Below, piece by piece: positions 25,624-32,992 of a DNA stretch of 64,000 bases. Origin of the DNA: Eubacterium sp. (lineage in GTDB: Bacteria > Bacillota > Clostridia > Lachnospirales > Lachnospiraceae). The notes beneath the pieces were generated by a model. The model saw only the letters and a list, made by a program, of their open reading frames with translations. It was not told where the DNA came from and made no database searches. Numbering within the stretch: position 1 is the first letter of the stretch; each line of letters starts with the position of its first letter. Made by a program: the position numbers and the translations under genes. The stretch covers positions 1 through 64,000 of the forward strand of contig JAETSX010000022.1 in the NCBI GenBank assembly GCA_021769425.1. Reading direction: 5' to 3'.

Positions 25624-26659
25624 AATAGGTTTAATTGCATTTGATATTACTAGAAGATGTACGCTGAATTGCTTACACTGTTACAATCATAGCGGTGAAA
25701 ATAACGATTGGAAAGAGTTATCGGATGAGAAATTGGATCGAATACTAAGAGATTTAGCATCCGTTGAGCCAGATTCCTTTTGTATCTGTGGAGGGGAACC
25801 ACTTTTACGGAAAGAAAGAGCCTTTTCTTTTGTTGAAGAAGGCAAACAAAAGTATCCATCCATGGATATCAATATGGTTACGAATGGCGAGATAGTTACT
25901 AGAGAAGTGGCAGAACGAATGGTTACGTCGAATCTATCCTCAATTCAATTCAGCATGGATGGAGCAAGTAGCAAAACCCATGATTGGCTTCGAAATAAAC
26001 AAGGTGTTTTTCAAAAAGTGATTCAGGCAATTAAGTATGTCGATGAGGAGAGAGAGCGTTACAATAGTGATCTTCTAATCAGTATCGCATTTTGCCCAAC
26101 CAAAGAGAATATTCATGAAATTGATGAAGCAATTACGTTGTGTGAAGAGTTGCATGTTGAGTTGTTCCGTGTACAACCATTGATGTTAATCGGTCGAGCA
26201 GAAGAAAACTTAAATGAAAAACTACTGAATCGAAAAGAGTATAGTGAACTTTCTAGAAAGTTACATAAGAGAAAGATAGATCATGCAATCTCATCGAGAG
26301 TCATGGTTGATTGGATTGATCCACTCGATCATATTATGGTAGATGGTTCAAAAGAAATTAGCTTTATTCAAGTCAATGCCAGTGGAGATTTACTATTAAG
26401 CCCTTACATACCAATTGCCGTTGGCAATTTGAAGAACCATAGTATTCATGAGTATTTAGAGCGTGATTACTTTGAAATGTGGGATCACAAGTTATTTCAA
26501 CTAATGAAAGATTCAATAAAGTTAGCTGAGCAGATGAATTTGTTGCAGTTAAGGAACGAATTACCGTCAGTTGGAAAAGGAGTTATTGCCTTTGATGCAT
26601 TAGAAGATGACTGTATCGCAAAGATGGATGCATTTTATGAAAAACTAATCCGAGAATAA
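25613..26659 (+). CDS. Radical SAM peptide-modifying enzyme 2
   Basis: About 348 residues, a clear paralogue of the preceding gene. The motif RRCTLNCLHCYN binds the catalytic cluster; FCICGGEPLLRKE, NMVTNGEIV, FSMDGASSKTHDWLR and IAFCPTKEN are all conserved. SPASM cysteines are again missing (IQVNASGDLLLSPYIPIAVG). It overlaps the first gene by 11 nt. GGAGG at 25605-25609 sits close to the ATG at 25613; the GTG at 25616 is equally possible and the ATG at 25601 less so. Two tandem paralogues suggest different positions or successive steps on one precursor, or an obligate heterodimer. Confidence 0.85.
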   Translation: MVRKIGLIAFDITRRCTLNCLHCYNHSGENNDWKELSDEKLDRILRDLASVEPDSFCICGGEPLLRKERAFSFVEEGKQKYPSMDINMVTNGEIVTREVAERMVTSNLSSIQFSMDGASSKTHDWLRNKQGVFQKVIQAIKYVDEERERYNSDLLISIAFCPTKENIHEIDEAITLCEELHVELFRVQPLMLIGRAEENLNEKLLNRKEYSELSRKLHKRKIDHAISSRVMVDWIDPLDHIMVDGSKEISFIQVNASGDLLLSPYIPIAVGNLKNHSIHEYLERDYFEMWDHKLFQLMKDSIKLAEQMNLLQLRNELPSVGKGVIAFDALEDDCIAKMDAFYEKLIRE

Positions 26660-26700
26660 CTTCATTAGCTACAAATATTATTATAAGAATGGAGAAGTTT

Positions 26701-27177
26701 ATGATTAAGGAACTGTTTAGCGAAGATGTCGTTGATATCACTATGTTTTTAAAAGAGAAGAAAGTAGGAAAAGCAGAAGATTATATAATCAATTATGATT
26801 ATGTTCTTGAGCAATTTAATGCTAGAGCAATTCGAAAATCATTTTTTGATGATGAGTTAGTAGCATATGCGCAAGTAGATGATGACGAAGAGATTCAAGA
26901 TATAATTCTTGTTGATATCAAGGGTGAAGATAATTTTAATTTTTGTAATATTAGTTTGTGCAATTTTAATAATACAGAACTAATGAAATACATGCTTGAG
27001 AATATCTGGGAGAGAAGAGAAAACTTACTGAAAGTTAAATTTGTAATCAACGGTAAGAGTCTAACAGAAGAAACGAAACAACATTTATTTGATATCGGGT
27101 TTGAGAAAGAGATTTGTTTAAGAAAATGTGATGACGAAGATAAGAGCATTTATGTATTTTCGTTCTTTAAAAAATAG
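26701..27177 (+). CDS. Hypothetical protein, GNAT-like
   Basis: 158 residues, soluble and acidic. The order of elements (helix with NYDYVLEQFNARAI, strand DELVAYAQVD, then two strands, a helix, and a C-terminal HLFDIGFEKEICLRK) resembles GNAT acetyltransferases, where the end often reads as a helix followed by GF+KE. The acetyl-CoA pyrophosphate loop is not recognisable. GGAGA with a 6-nt spacer supports the ATG at 26701. Located between the radical SAM and PqqD-like genes, it is likely a maturation factor. Family assignment is tentative. Confidence 0.5.
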   Translation: MIKELFSEDVVDITMFLKEKKVGKAEDYIINYDYVLEQFNARAIRKSFFDDELVAYAQVDDDEEIQDIILVDIKGEDNFNFCNISLCNFNNTELMKYMLENIWERRENLLKVKFVINGKSLTEETKQHLFDIGFEKEICLRKCDDEDKSIYVFSFFKK

Positions 27178-27207
27178 ATTAAATAGAAAGATGGTGTAGA
27201 AAAAGCG

Positions 27208-28050
27208 ATGAATGAAGAAATACTGATTAAGATGAAAAAGGCTTGCCCTAAGAAATTGGAATCTGAAATCGTGGGTTTTAGCCAAAGCAAAAATGGCGAA
27301 TATTCTTTTTCCACTTGTAAGTTTAGTGCATTGGGAAAAATAAGAATCAATAAAATAGCAAAATTTATATTAGATTCTAGCAATGGTTTTAATACGATTG
27401 AAGATATTGCTCATAAAATGAAAGATAGATATTTTATTCCAAAGAATGTAGATATCTATGCAGATATCGATAGCGCAATTCATCAAATGTGGAGAATTGG
27501 TGTTATTGATATTCCAGAGGATAATTATCTTCTAGAGCGATATGAGGCACAATGTGATTCTTATACGTTGCGTTGCCTTCAATATGATGCATCAGAAGAA
27601 GCAGCTCAAATGTTCCGTGACCATTTAGAATGCACATCACCATATATAAACTATGATCTTGCAACAACTCCTAATACATTAAAGGTATCATGGATTAATG
27701 CAATTGAAGGTACATTTGAAGTTCGAGATGCAAGTGATGAAGTAGTTGTATGTATGACGGTCCAACCGGACATAAGAATTCAAGGGTTACGCATCTTAGC
27801 CATTATGGTGAAGGATAAAAATATTTCAACAGCTGTACTAAATCAATTCTTCCAATTTATATATAAGATTTACTGTGATATCTTCCAGATGAGTACTCAG
27901 AAGCTCCCAAAAGAAGATTTCATATTACAATATTATTCATTTGAAGATACTCTTTGTCATGAAATTTTCAAAAAAGATGGTGAGTTAAAGAAGGAAATCA
28001 ACAATAAGAATGTATATATCTATTCTTGTAAGATGAAAGACTTTGCTTAA
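27208..28050 (+). CDS. PqqD-like (RRE) peptide chaperone with extra C-terminal domain
   Basis: 280 residues. Residues about 20-110 follow the PqqD/RRE winged-helix pattern: FSALGKIRINKIAKFILD, NGFNTIEDIAHKMKDRY, then a helix DIDSAIHQMWRIGVIDI. Such domains bind RiPP leader peptides and hand them to the modifying enzymes. The C-terminal half (about 115-280) contains a beta-rich region and an ending (HEIFKKDG, VYIYSCKMKD) reminiscent of GNAT folds, but no cofactor motif is clear. It ends 75 nt before the precursor gene. The ribosome site is weak (GAAAGATGGTGTAG). Confidence 0.75.
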   Translation: MNEEILIKMKKACPKKLESEIVGFSQSKNGEYSFSTCKFSALGKIRINKIAKFILDSSNGFNTIEDIAHKMKDRYFIPKNVDIYADIDSAIHQMWRIGVIDIPEDNYLLERYEAQCDSYTLRCLQYDASEEAAQMFRDHLECTSPYINYDLATTPNTLKVSWINAIEGTFEVRDASDEVVVCMTVQPDIRIQGLRILAIMVKDKNISTAVLNQFFQFIYKIYCDIFQMSTQKLPKEDFILQYYSFEDTLCHEIFKKDGELKKEINNKNVYIYSCKMKDFA

Positions 28051-28125
28051 GGGGAGAACAAAAGGATCCAACGCTTGATTTTTTTGTTTTCAATAGAACT
28101 CTTTTAAGGGAAGGAGGGAATACGA

Positions 28126-28308
28126 ATGAAAGAAGCATATGAATCACCAAGCGTAAATATCGAGAATCAAGTTACAGGTTCTTCTGCATTTACAGGATTA
28201 TATGTAGGTGCTGCAGCAGTTGCTTTATATTTAGCAGCTGGTTATCTATTAGCCGTAGCAGTAGGTACCGCACTTTGGACTATTACTTGGCGTTGGACTG
28301 AGTCATAA
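28126..28308 (+). CDS. RiPP precursor peptide
   Basis: 60 residues. Leader-like N-terminus: MKEAYESPSVNIENQVTGSS, with the YESP-V pattern common at the start of radical-SAM and lasso-type leaders. Core-like C-terminus: a hydrophobic Ala/Val/Leu/Tyr stretch (residues about 25-50, including AAAVALYLAAGYLLAVAVG) followed by an aromatic tail ALWTITWRWTES. No Cys anywhere, so thioether (sactipeptide/lanthipeptide) chemistry is excluded; epimerisation, C-C crosslinks at Trp/Tyr, glycosylation or head-to-tail closure remain possible. AAGGAGG with an 8-nt spacer is one of the strongest ribosome sites in the island. Flanked by the PqqD-like gene and an ABC exporter. A stable hairpin follows. Confidence 0.85.
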   Translation: MKEAYESPSVNIENQVTGSSAFTGLYVGAAAVALYLAAGYLLAVAVGTALWTITWRWTES

Positions 28309-28324
28309 GACTAGTCCTTTTGAC

Positions 28325-28362
28325 TATGGAGAATTTCTGCCTTCGGGAGGAAATTCTCTATA
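28325..28362 (+). promoter_or_regulatory. UUCG-capped hairpin after the precursor gene
   Basis: Positions 28325-28338 pair with 28349-28362 (14 bp, two of them G-U). The loop closes with CC-UUCG-GG, an exceptionally stable tetraloop. There is no T-run behind it, so it is more likely an RNA-processing or stability element, or a partial terminator, that raises precursor mRNA over the downstream transporter genes. Confidence 0.65.
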
Positions 28363-28396
28363 AGTTTATAGGTAAACCAAGAGGAGATATTTTATT

Positions 28397-28468
28397 TTGA
28401 AAACAAAAAAATGCCGTATTTATGCGGCTTATGGCGTTTCGCAAATGCCTATTTATAAGTTTATTTAG
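28397..28468 (+). CDS. Candidate 23-residue micro-ORF
   Basis: A TTG start 10 nt after GAGGAG (28381-28386) opens a frame reading MKTKKCRIYAAYGVS and then QMPIYKFI, closing at TAG 28466-28468. It lies between the precursor hairpin and the ABC ATPase. It could be a second peptide product or a leader peptide for the transporter. Only the ribosome site and basic-aromatic composition support it, and the same stretch also has short RNA inverted repeats. Confidence 0.3.
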   Translation: MKTKKCRIYAAYGVSQMPIYKFI

Positions 28469-28486
28469 GAAGGTGTAGGAACATAT

Positions 28487-29215
28487 ATGCTGGAAATTCT
28501 TAATTTTTCAAAGACTTATCAAGGAGTGAAAAAAGCAGTATCGGACGTTTCACTTACCGTAGAAGATGGAGATTTATTTGCATTTATTGGACATAATGGT
28601 GCAGGAAAAACAACAACGATTAAAGCAATTGCAGGAATTCTTGATTTTGAAGAAGGCGAGATTTTAGTGAATGGTAAGTCGATGAAAGATAATCCATTAG
28701 AATGCAAAAAGGAAATTGCATATATACCGGATCAGCCAGTACTATATGAACACTTATCAGGAATACGGTATTTGAATTTTATTAGTGATGTATACCACAT
28801 TTCAAGTACAGAGAGAAAGAAAGCCATCGTTGATTTGGCTACAAAATTTGAACTATTAGAAAATCTTGAAAATCCCATTCATACGTATTCGCATGGTATG
28901 AAGCAGAAACTTTTACTAATTTCAGCATTCGTTCGAAAACCAAGATTACTTATTTTAGATGAACCATTTGTAGGGTTAGACCCAAAGGCGAGTCTTGTAT
29001 TAAAACAGGAAATGAATGATTTGTGCCAGACTGGCAGCTCGATTTTTTACTCCACTCATGTGTTGGAGGTTGCAGAAAAATTATGCAACAAAGTTGCTAT
29101 GATTAATGAAGGAAAATTAGTGTTTACGGGTGAAATGAACGATATTACAGAACATGGTACACTTGAGAATATATTTTTACAGTATGTTGATTCCAATAGG
29201 GAGTGCCAACCGTGA
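28487..29215 (+). CDS. ABC transporter ATP-binding protein (CcmA/NatA-like)
   Basis: 242 residues. Walker A GHNGAGKTTTIK, Q-loop AYIPDQPVLY, signature YSHGMKQKLL, Walker B LLILDEPFVGLD, and H-loop FYSTHVLE are intact. This ATPase type pairs with ABC-2 permeases; the natural partner is the permease at 31286. The two were separated by the IS66 insertion 2-3 codons after this stop. Likely exports the mature peptide or gives immunity. AGGA precedes the ATG with a 6-nt spacer. Confidence 0.9.
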   Translation: MLEILNFSKTYQGVKKAVSDVSLTVEDGDLFAFIGHNGAGKTTTIKAIAGILDFEEGEILVNGKSMKDNPLECKKEIAYIPDQPVLYEHLSGIRYLNFISDVYHISSTERKKAIVDLATKFELLENLENPIHTYSHGMKQKLLLISAFVRKPRLLILDEPFVGLDPKASLVLKQEMNDLCQTGSSIFYSTHVLEVAEKLCNKVAMINEGKLVFTGEMNDITEHGTLENIFLQYVDSNRECQP

Positions 29216-29328
29216 AAGTTAAAATGTAACCGTCAAATATTCCTGCGGATTTTCTCGTCCTAGGTTTTTCCTATAATTGTAGTCGATAGATATTTAGACT
29301 ATTTTACTACAATTATGGAGGATAGGTT

Positions 29329-29739
29329 ATGGCAGGTACTCGCAAAGCCCGTGTTCCGATGGCGGAACAGATCAGGCTTATCAATGAATGCCGCCAGAGC
29401 GGCATGACAGATGCTGACTGGTGCCGTGAAAACGACATTGCAGTAAGCACCTTTTACATCTGGGTCAGCCGCTGTCGGAAAACGGCAGCGGATCAGATCC
29501 CACCACCGAATTACGGTCATCTTGAGGTTCCCCGCCCGAAACAGGACGTGGTTCCCATTGACATTGTTCCGGATCACGTTCCGGAACCGCATACAGCATC
29601 ACAGATGCAAAACCCGTACCTTGACAATTCACATACGATTGAAGTTGCCATGAAGGATATCACGGTCCGCATCAGCAATGCTGCAGATCCGGTCCTGCTC
29701 ACCAGGACATTCCGCCTGCTTCAGGAGCTTTCATGTTAG
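29329..29739 (+). CDS. tnpA: IS66 accessory protein TnpA
   Basis: 136 residues. The N-terminal helix-turn-helix region (AEQIRLINECRQSGMTDADW, then CRENDIAVSTFYIWVSRCRK) is the usual IS66 OrfA DNA-binding domain. The C-terminal part is a spacer ending in the typical LLTRTFRLLQELSC. It appears intact and overlaps tnpB by 7 nt, as in complete IS66 elements. Base composition is closer to the flanking chromosome than to the AT-rich island, consistent with later arrival. Confidence 0.9.
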   Translation: MAGTRKARVPMAEQIRLINECRQSGMTDADWCRENDIAVSTFYIWVSRCRKTAADQIPPPNYGHLEVPRPKQDVVPIDIVPDHVPEPHTASQMQNPYLDNSHTIEVAMKDITVRISNAADPVLLTRTFRLLQELSC

Positions 29740-29930
29740 GCGATATCTCCGGACTTGAAAAGATTTATATTGTCTGCGGCTACACTGATATGCGGAAATC
29801 CATTGATGGACTATGCGCTGTTATAGAAGATCAGCTTAGGATGGATGCGGCGTCCAGTGCTCTTTTCCTTTTCTGTGGAAGAAGACGGGACTGGCTTCCA
29901 GTGCGAAAGATATCCAGCTTCGAGAGCTGA
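29733..29930 (+). pseudogene. tnpB: Truncated IS66 TnpB
   Basis: Starts normally (MLGDISGLEKIYIVCGYTDM, RKSIDGLCAVIEDQ, ALFLFCGRR), then breaks at about residue 50 and terminates at 65. Native TnpB is about 115 residues. The sequence after the break is already the tnpC N-terminal region in another frame, so a deletion has joined tnpB to tnpC. Confidence 0.85.
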
Positions 29931-29956
29931 AAGATACGATATCACAACTGAAAACA

Positions 29957-31157
29957 ATGGTATCTGAACAGACTGAGCTGATCAAATCTTTACGTCTTAT
30001 TATTGTCGAAAAGTCTAGTCATGAGAAAGCACCACAGGAACAAGTTGACTATCTGACAAAAAAACTCTTTGGCTCATCCAGCGAAAGTAGATCCGATGAT
30101 ATTTCGAGACAACAGAATCTCTTCGATGAAGCAGAAATGGAACAGGATTTGCCTTTGTTGGAAGAAGAGATCGTCATTCGGAAACATACCCGTAAAAAGA
30201 AGGCAACCCATGCGGATCTTTTCAAAGGGCTGAAAGTTGAAAAAGTAGTTATCCCTCTTCCGGAAGAAGAGCAGATCTGTCCGACCTGTAGCACGCAGAT
30301 GGTTCTGATCGGTGAGGAGTATGTCCGCCGGGAACTGGAATTCATTCCTGCCATCTGTAAAGTGATCAAATACTACAGTCAGAGTTACGGATGTCCATCC
30401 TGCAAGGAAGGGGTTGGCGATACGGAAAAGCCTGTGATTATAAAGTCTCATGTTCCGGCGGCTCTGGTAGGCAAAGGACCTGCATCAGCCTCTGCTGTTG
30501 CATGGACGATGTATCAGAGGTATGCCAACGGACTTCCACTTTATCGGCAGGGGAAAGGCTGGAAACAGTATGGAGCTCAGATCAGCCGCACCACTCTCGC
30601 CAACTGGATTATCTACTGTTCACAGAACTATTTCCAGCCAGCCGGCAGTGCAGGGAGTCCAGTACTGCAACCGGTTATTCGCTATGGAAGACTCCATTAA
30701 CAAAAAGTATCCTGGAGATTATGAAAAACGGAAACAGATGCGTCTTGAGAAAGAAAAATCTGTTCTGGAGGCTTTCTGGTCGTGGCTTGCTCAGCAGAAA
30801 CCAGTCCGGAACAGCCGGATGGATAAAGCAGTGAATTATGTTCTGAATCGCCGAGACACAGCGGAAACCTATCTGGAAGACGGACGCTGCAGCTTTACCA
30901 ATAATCTCAGTGAGAATGCAATCCGTCCATTTGCAGTAGGCCGGAAAAACTGGCTGTTCAGTAGTTCCGTAGACGGAGCGAATGCCAGTGCAGTGGTCTA
31001 TAGAATGGTTGAGATGGCAAAAGCACACGATCTGAATATTTACGGATATCTTAAATTTCTGCTGGAGCATCGGCCGAGTAAAGATATGACCGATGAACAG
31101 CTGGCAGATCTGGCACCTTTGAGTGAAAAACTCCAATCTATCAAAAATCGCATGTGA
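29957..31157 (+). pseudogene. tnpC: IS66 transposase TnpC, deleted and frameshifted
   Basis: The N-terminal part (coiled-coil, zinc-finger-like CPTCSTQMV and YGCPSCKEG, and RYANGLPLYRQ) reads to about 30640. An internal deletion then joins YFQPA to the distal segment containing QGVQYCNRLFAMED, with loss of frame. The C-terminal part (NNLSENAIRPFAVGRKNWLF, then YRMVEMAKAHDLN) is readable to 31157. The missing middle includes part of the DDE core, so the protein is inactive. The joint carries CAGCC microhomology. Confidence 0.88.
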
Positions 31158-31285
31158 ATTATAGTGAATTACTCCAACTCGCAAAGGGATGGAGTAATTT
31201 TAAATTTGAACGCATTATTATTTTGCGGTTACGTTAAAATAGACAGTGATGTAAATCATCAAGAGTGAAAAGGAACATTCAAAAA

Positions 31286-32920
31286 ATGTGGCTAAAATTA
31301 ATTCAGATACGAATGATTGAGATGTTGAATCTTGATTCAAGGAAGCAAGAAAGTAAAGAAGAGAAGAAACGAAGATATGTACTTATGATAGCACAAGGAA
31401 TTTTATTTTTGGTGATCATATTTATAAGTTTACTATCATCTACCTCTCTATTAGTAGCGGGGCAGAAAGAACTGGTACTAGAATGCTCGATTTTTTGTAC
31501 AATTGTATTGCAATTTCTATTGACCATTTTTCGTGTCAATGGAGATTTGTATGGATATAAGGAATATGATTTATTAGCATCTCTTCCTATTCCTACAAGG
31601 GAACTTATCATCAGTAGGTTTGGTCTCTTATATCTTAGGAATGAATTAATTGCAATTTTAATTCTTTATCCAATGGATATTCCATATTTAGTAGTGACAC
31701 ATGCCAATGTCTTTACTTATGTAAGGATGATGTTGTTAGCCATTATCATTCCAGTGATACCGATGATGCTTGCCACTATTTTAGATATGTTGATTACAAG
31801 TATTTCGTATCAGTTTAAACATTCACAGATTATTTCAAAAGTGATTCGTTTACTTTTGTGTACATTAATTCCAATTACACTGATTGTTGCAGATAATAAA
31901 ATACTAGATATAAGTGCAAAGCTTAGTAGTCAAGCAGTTTCACAGGAAATGTTGCAGGAATCTACTTTTGATTTATGCAAACAGGTCATGGGATATTTTA
32001 AATGGATAGCGATATATGTAAAAGCAATTATTTGTGATGATTTATTAGTATTTTTATTGATTTTAGCTATTTCTGCCCTATTAGGAGTTGGAACGATTGG
32101 ATATTTGTCTAAGAGGTATCAGAAATTACATCTGAAAATCACAATGCATAGTGTGGCAAATTGGAAAAGGAAAATATCATTCAAAGAAAAGAGCGAGTTA
32201 TTGGCTTTATGTGAGAAAGAAATCCGAAGATTTTTTTCATCAAGTACCTGTCTTATAAACTTAGGTATTGGTCCAATATTCGCAATTATTTTTAGTTTTA
32301 GCCTCTTATTCGGAGATCCTAATAAAGTCATTCGACAATTAGATTTTGTTGGAATTGCATTAGGAACAGAAGTGATAGGTGATAGTATGATGATTTCTAT
32401 GACATTTACAATTATGGCATTGGTCGCAGTCTGCTGTTATTCCGGGATTTGTGTTTCCCTAGAAGGAGAAGCAATCTGGATTCTTAAATCATTGCCAATT
32501 TCAACGAAGAAGATTTATCTGGCTAAAATTATTGCAAACTTAGTATTGACATTACCAGTATCCTTAGTATGTGCAGTTGTAACTATGACAAATATTCAAG
32601 GACAGTTATTATATAACATTCTTTTGTTTATATTACCAATCTGTTATAGTATTTGGGTTGCAACCATGGGACTATTTCTAAATCTGAAATATCCCAAATT
32701 AGTTTGGAACTCGGAGGTAGAAGTGGTAAAGCAGAGTACATCAAGTCTTATTTGTATGTTAGGTGAAGTTGGAGTCGCACTGGTACTTTCATTTACAATT
32801 CAGCTCATTCCGGAGCAATTAAAGGGACTTGCTATGTGTTTGATTGCGGTCGTATGTCTCATTAGTTCGGGAGCGTTGTATGCTAAAATGTGTAAGGATG
32901 CAAAGTTTGCAAAGTTATAG
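31286..32920 (+). CDS. ABC-2 type transporter permease
   Basis: About 544 residues with 10-12 membrane helices, very hydrophobic (for example LFLVIIFISLLSSTSLLV, LLVFLLILAISALLGVG, LALVLSFTIQLIPEQL-like stretches). The cytoplasmic motif KSLPISTKKIYLAKI is typical of large ABC-2 exporters. AAAGGA 11 nt before the ATG at 31286 is preferred to the GTG at 31265. Its ATPase partner is presumably 28487-29215, now 2 kb away because of the IS66 insertion. That insertion could reduce its expression unless the IS end provides a promoter. Confidence 0.8.
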   Translation: MWLKLIQIRMIEMLNLDSRKQESKEEKKRRYVLMIAQGILFLVIIFISLLSSTSLLVAGQKELVLECSIFCTIVLQFLLTIFRVNGDLYGYKEYDLLASLPIPTRELIISRFGLLYLRNELIAILILYPMDIPYLVVTHANVFTYVRMMLLAIIIPVIPMMLATILDMLITSISYQFKHSQIISKVIRLLLCTLIPITLIVADNKILDISAKLSSQAVSQEMLQESTFDLCKQVMGYFKWIAIYVKAIICDDLLVFLLILAISALLGVGTIGYLSKRYQKLHLKITMHSVANWKRKISFKEKSELLALCEKEIRRFFSSSTCLINLGIGPIFAIIFSFSLLFGDPNKVIRQLDFVGIALGTEVIGDSMMISMTFTIMALVAVCCYSGICVSLEGEAIWILKSLPISTKKIYLAKIIANLVLTLPVSLVCAVVTMTNIQGQLLYNILLFILPICYSIWVATMGLFLNLKYPKLVWNSEVEVVKQSTSSLICMLGEVGVALVLSFTIQLIPEQLKGLAMCLIAVVCLISSGALYAKMCKDAKFAKL

Positions 32921-32992
32921 AATATAACTTCAAATGAAAAAGAAAGGAAAAGTGAATGTATTCAATTAGAATGCATGATTACAGGAAACGTT

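Larger units (their letters stand above)
29226..31232 (+). mobile_element. IS66-family insertion sequence, internally deleted
   Basis: 2007 bp bounded by imperfect inverted repeats (left GTAACCGTCAAATATT, right end in reverse complement GTAACCGCAAAATAAT). It is flanked by an exact 8-bp target duplication GTTAAAAT at 29218-29225 and 31233-31240, the size expected for IS66. It contains tnpA, a truncated tnpB and a deleted tnpC, and is shorter than complete IS66 elements (about 2.5 kb or more). It cannot transpose on its own. Confidence 0.93.

Noticed and set aside
28126-28308. Sactipeptide, lanthipeptide or circular bacteriocin of a known class
   Set aside because: The precursor has no Cys, the locus has no lanthionine synthetase, and no DUF95-type membrane protein of circular bacteriocin loci is seen.
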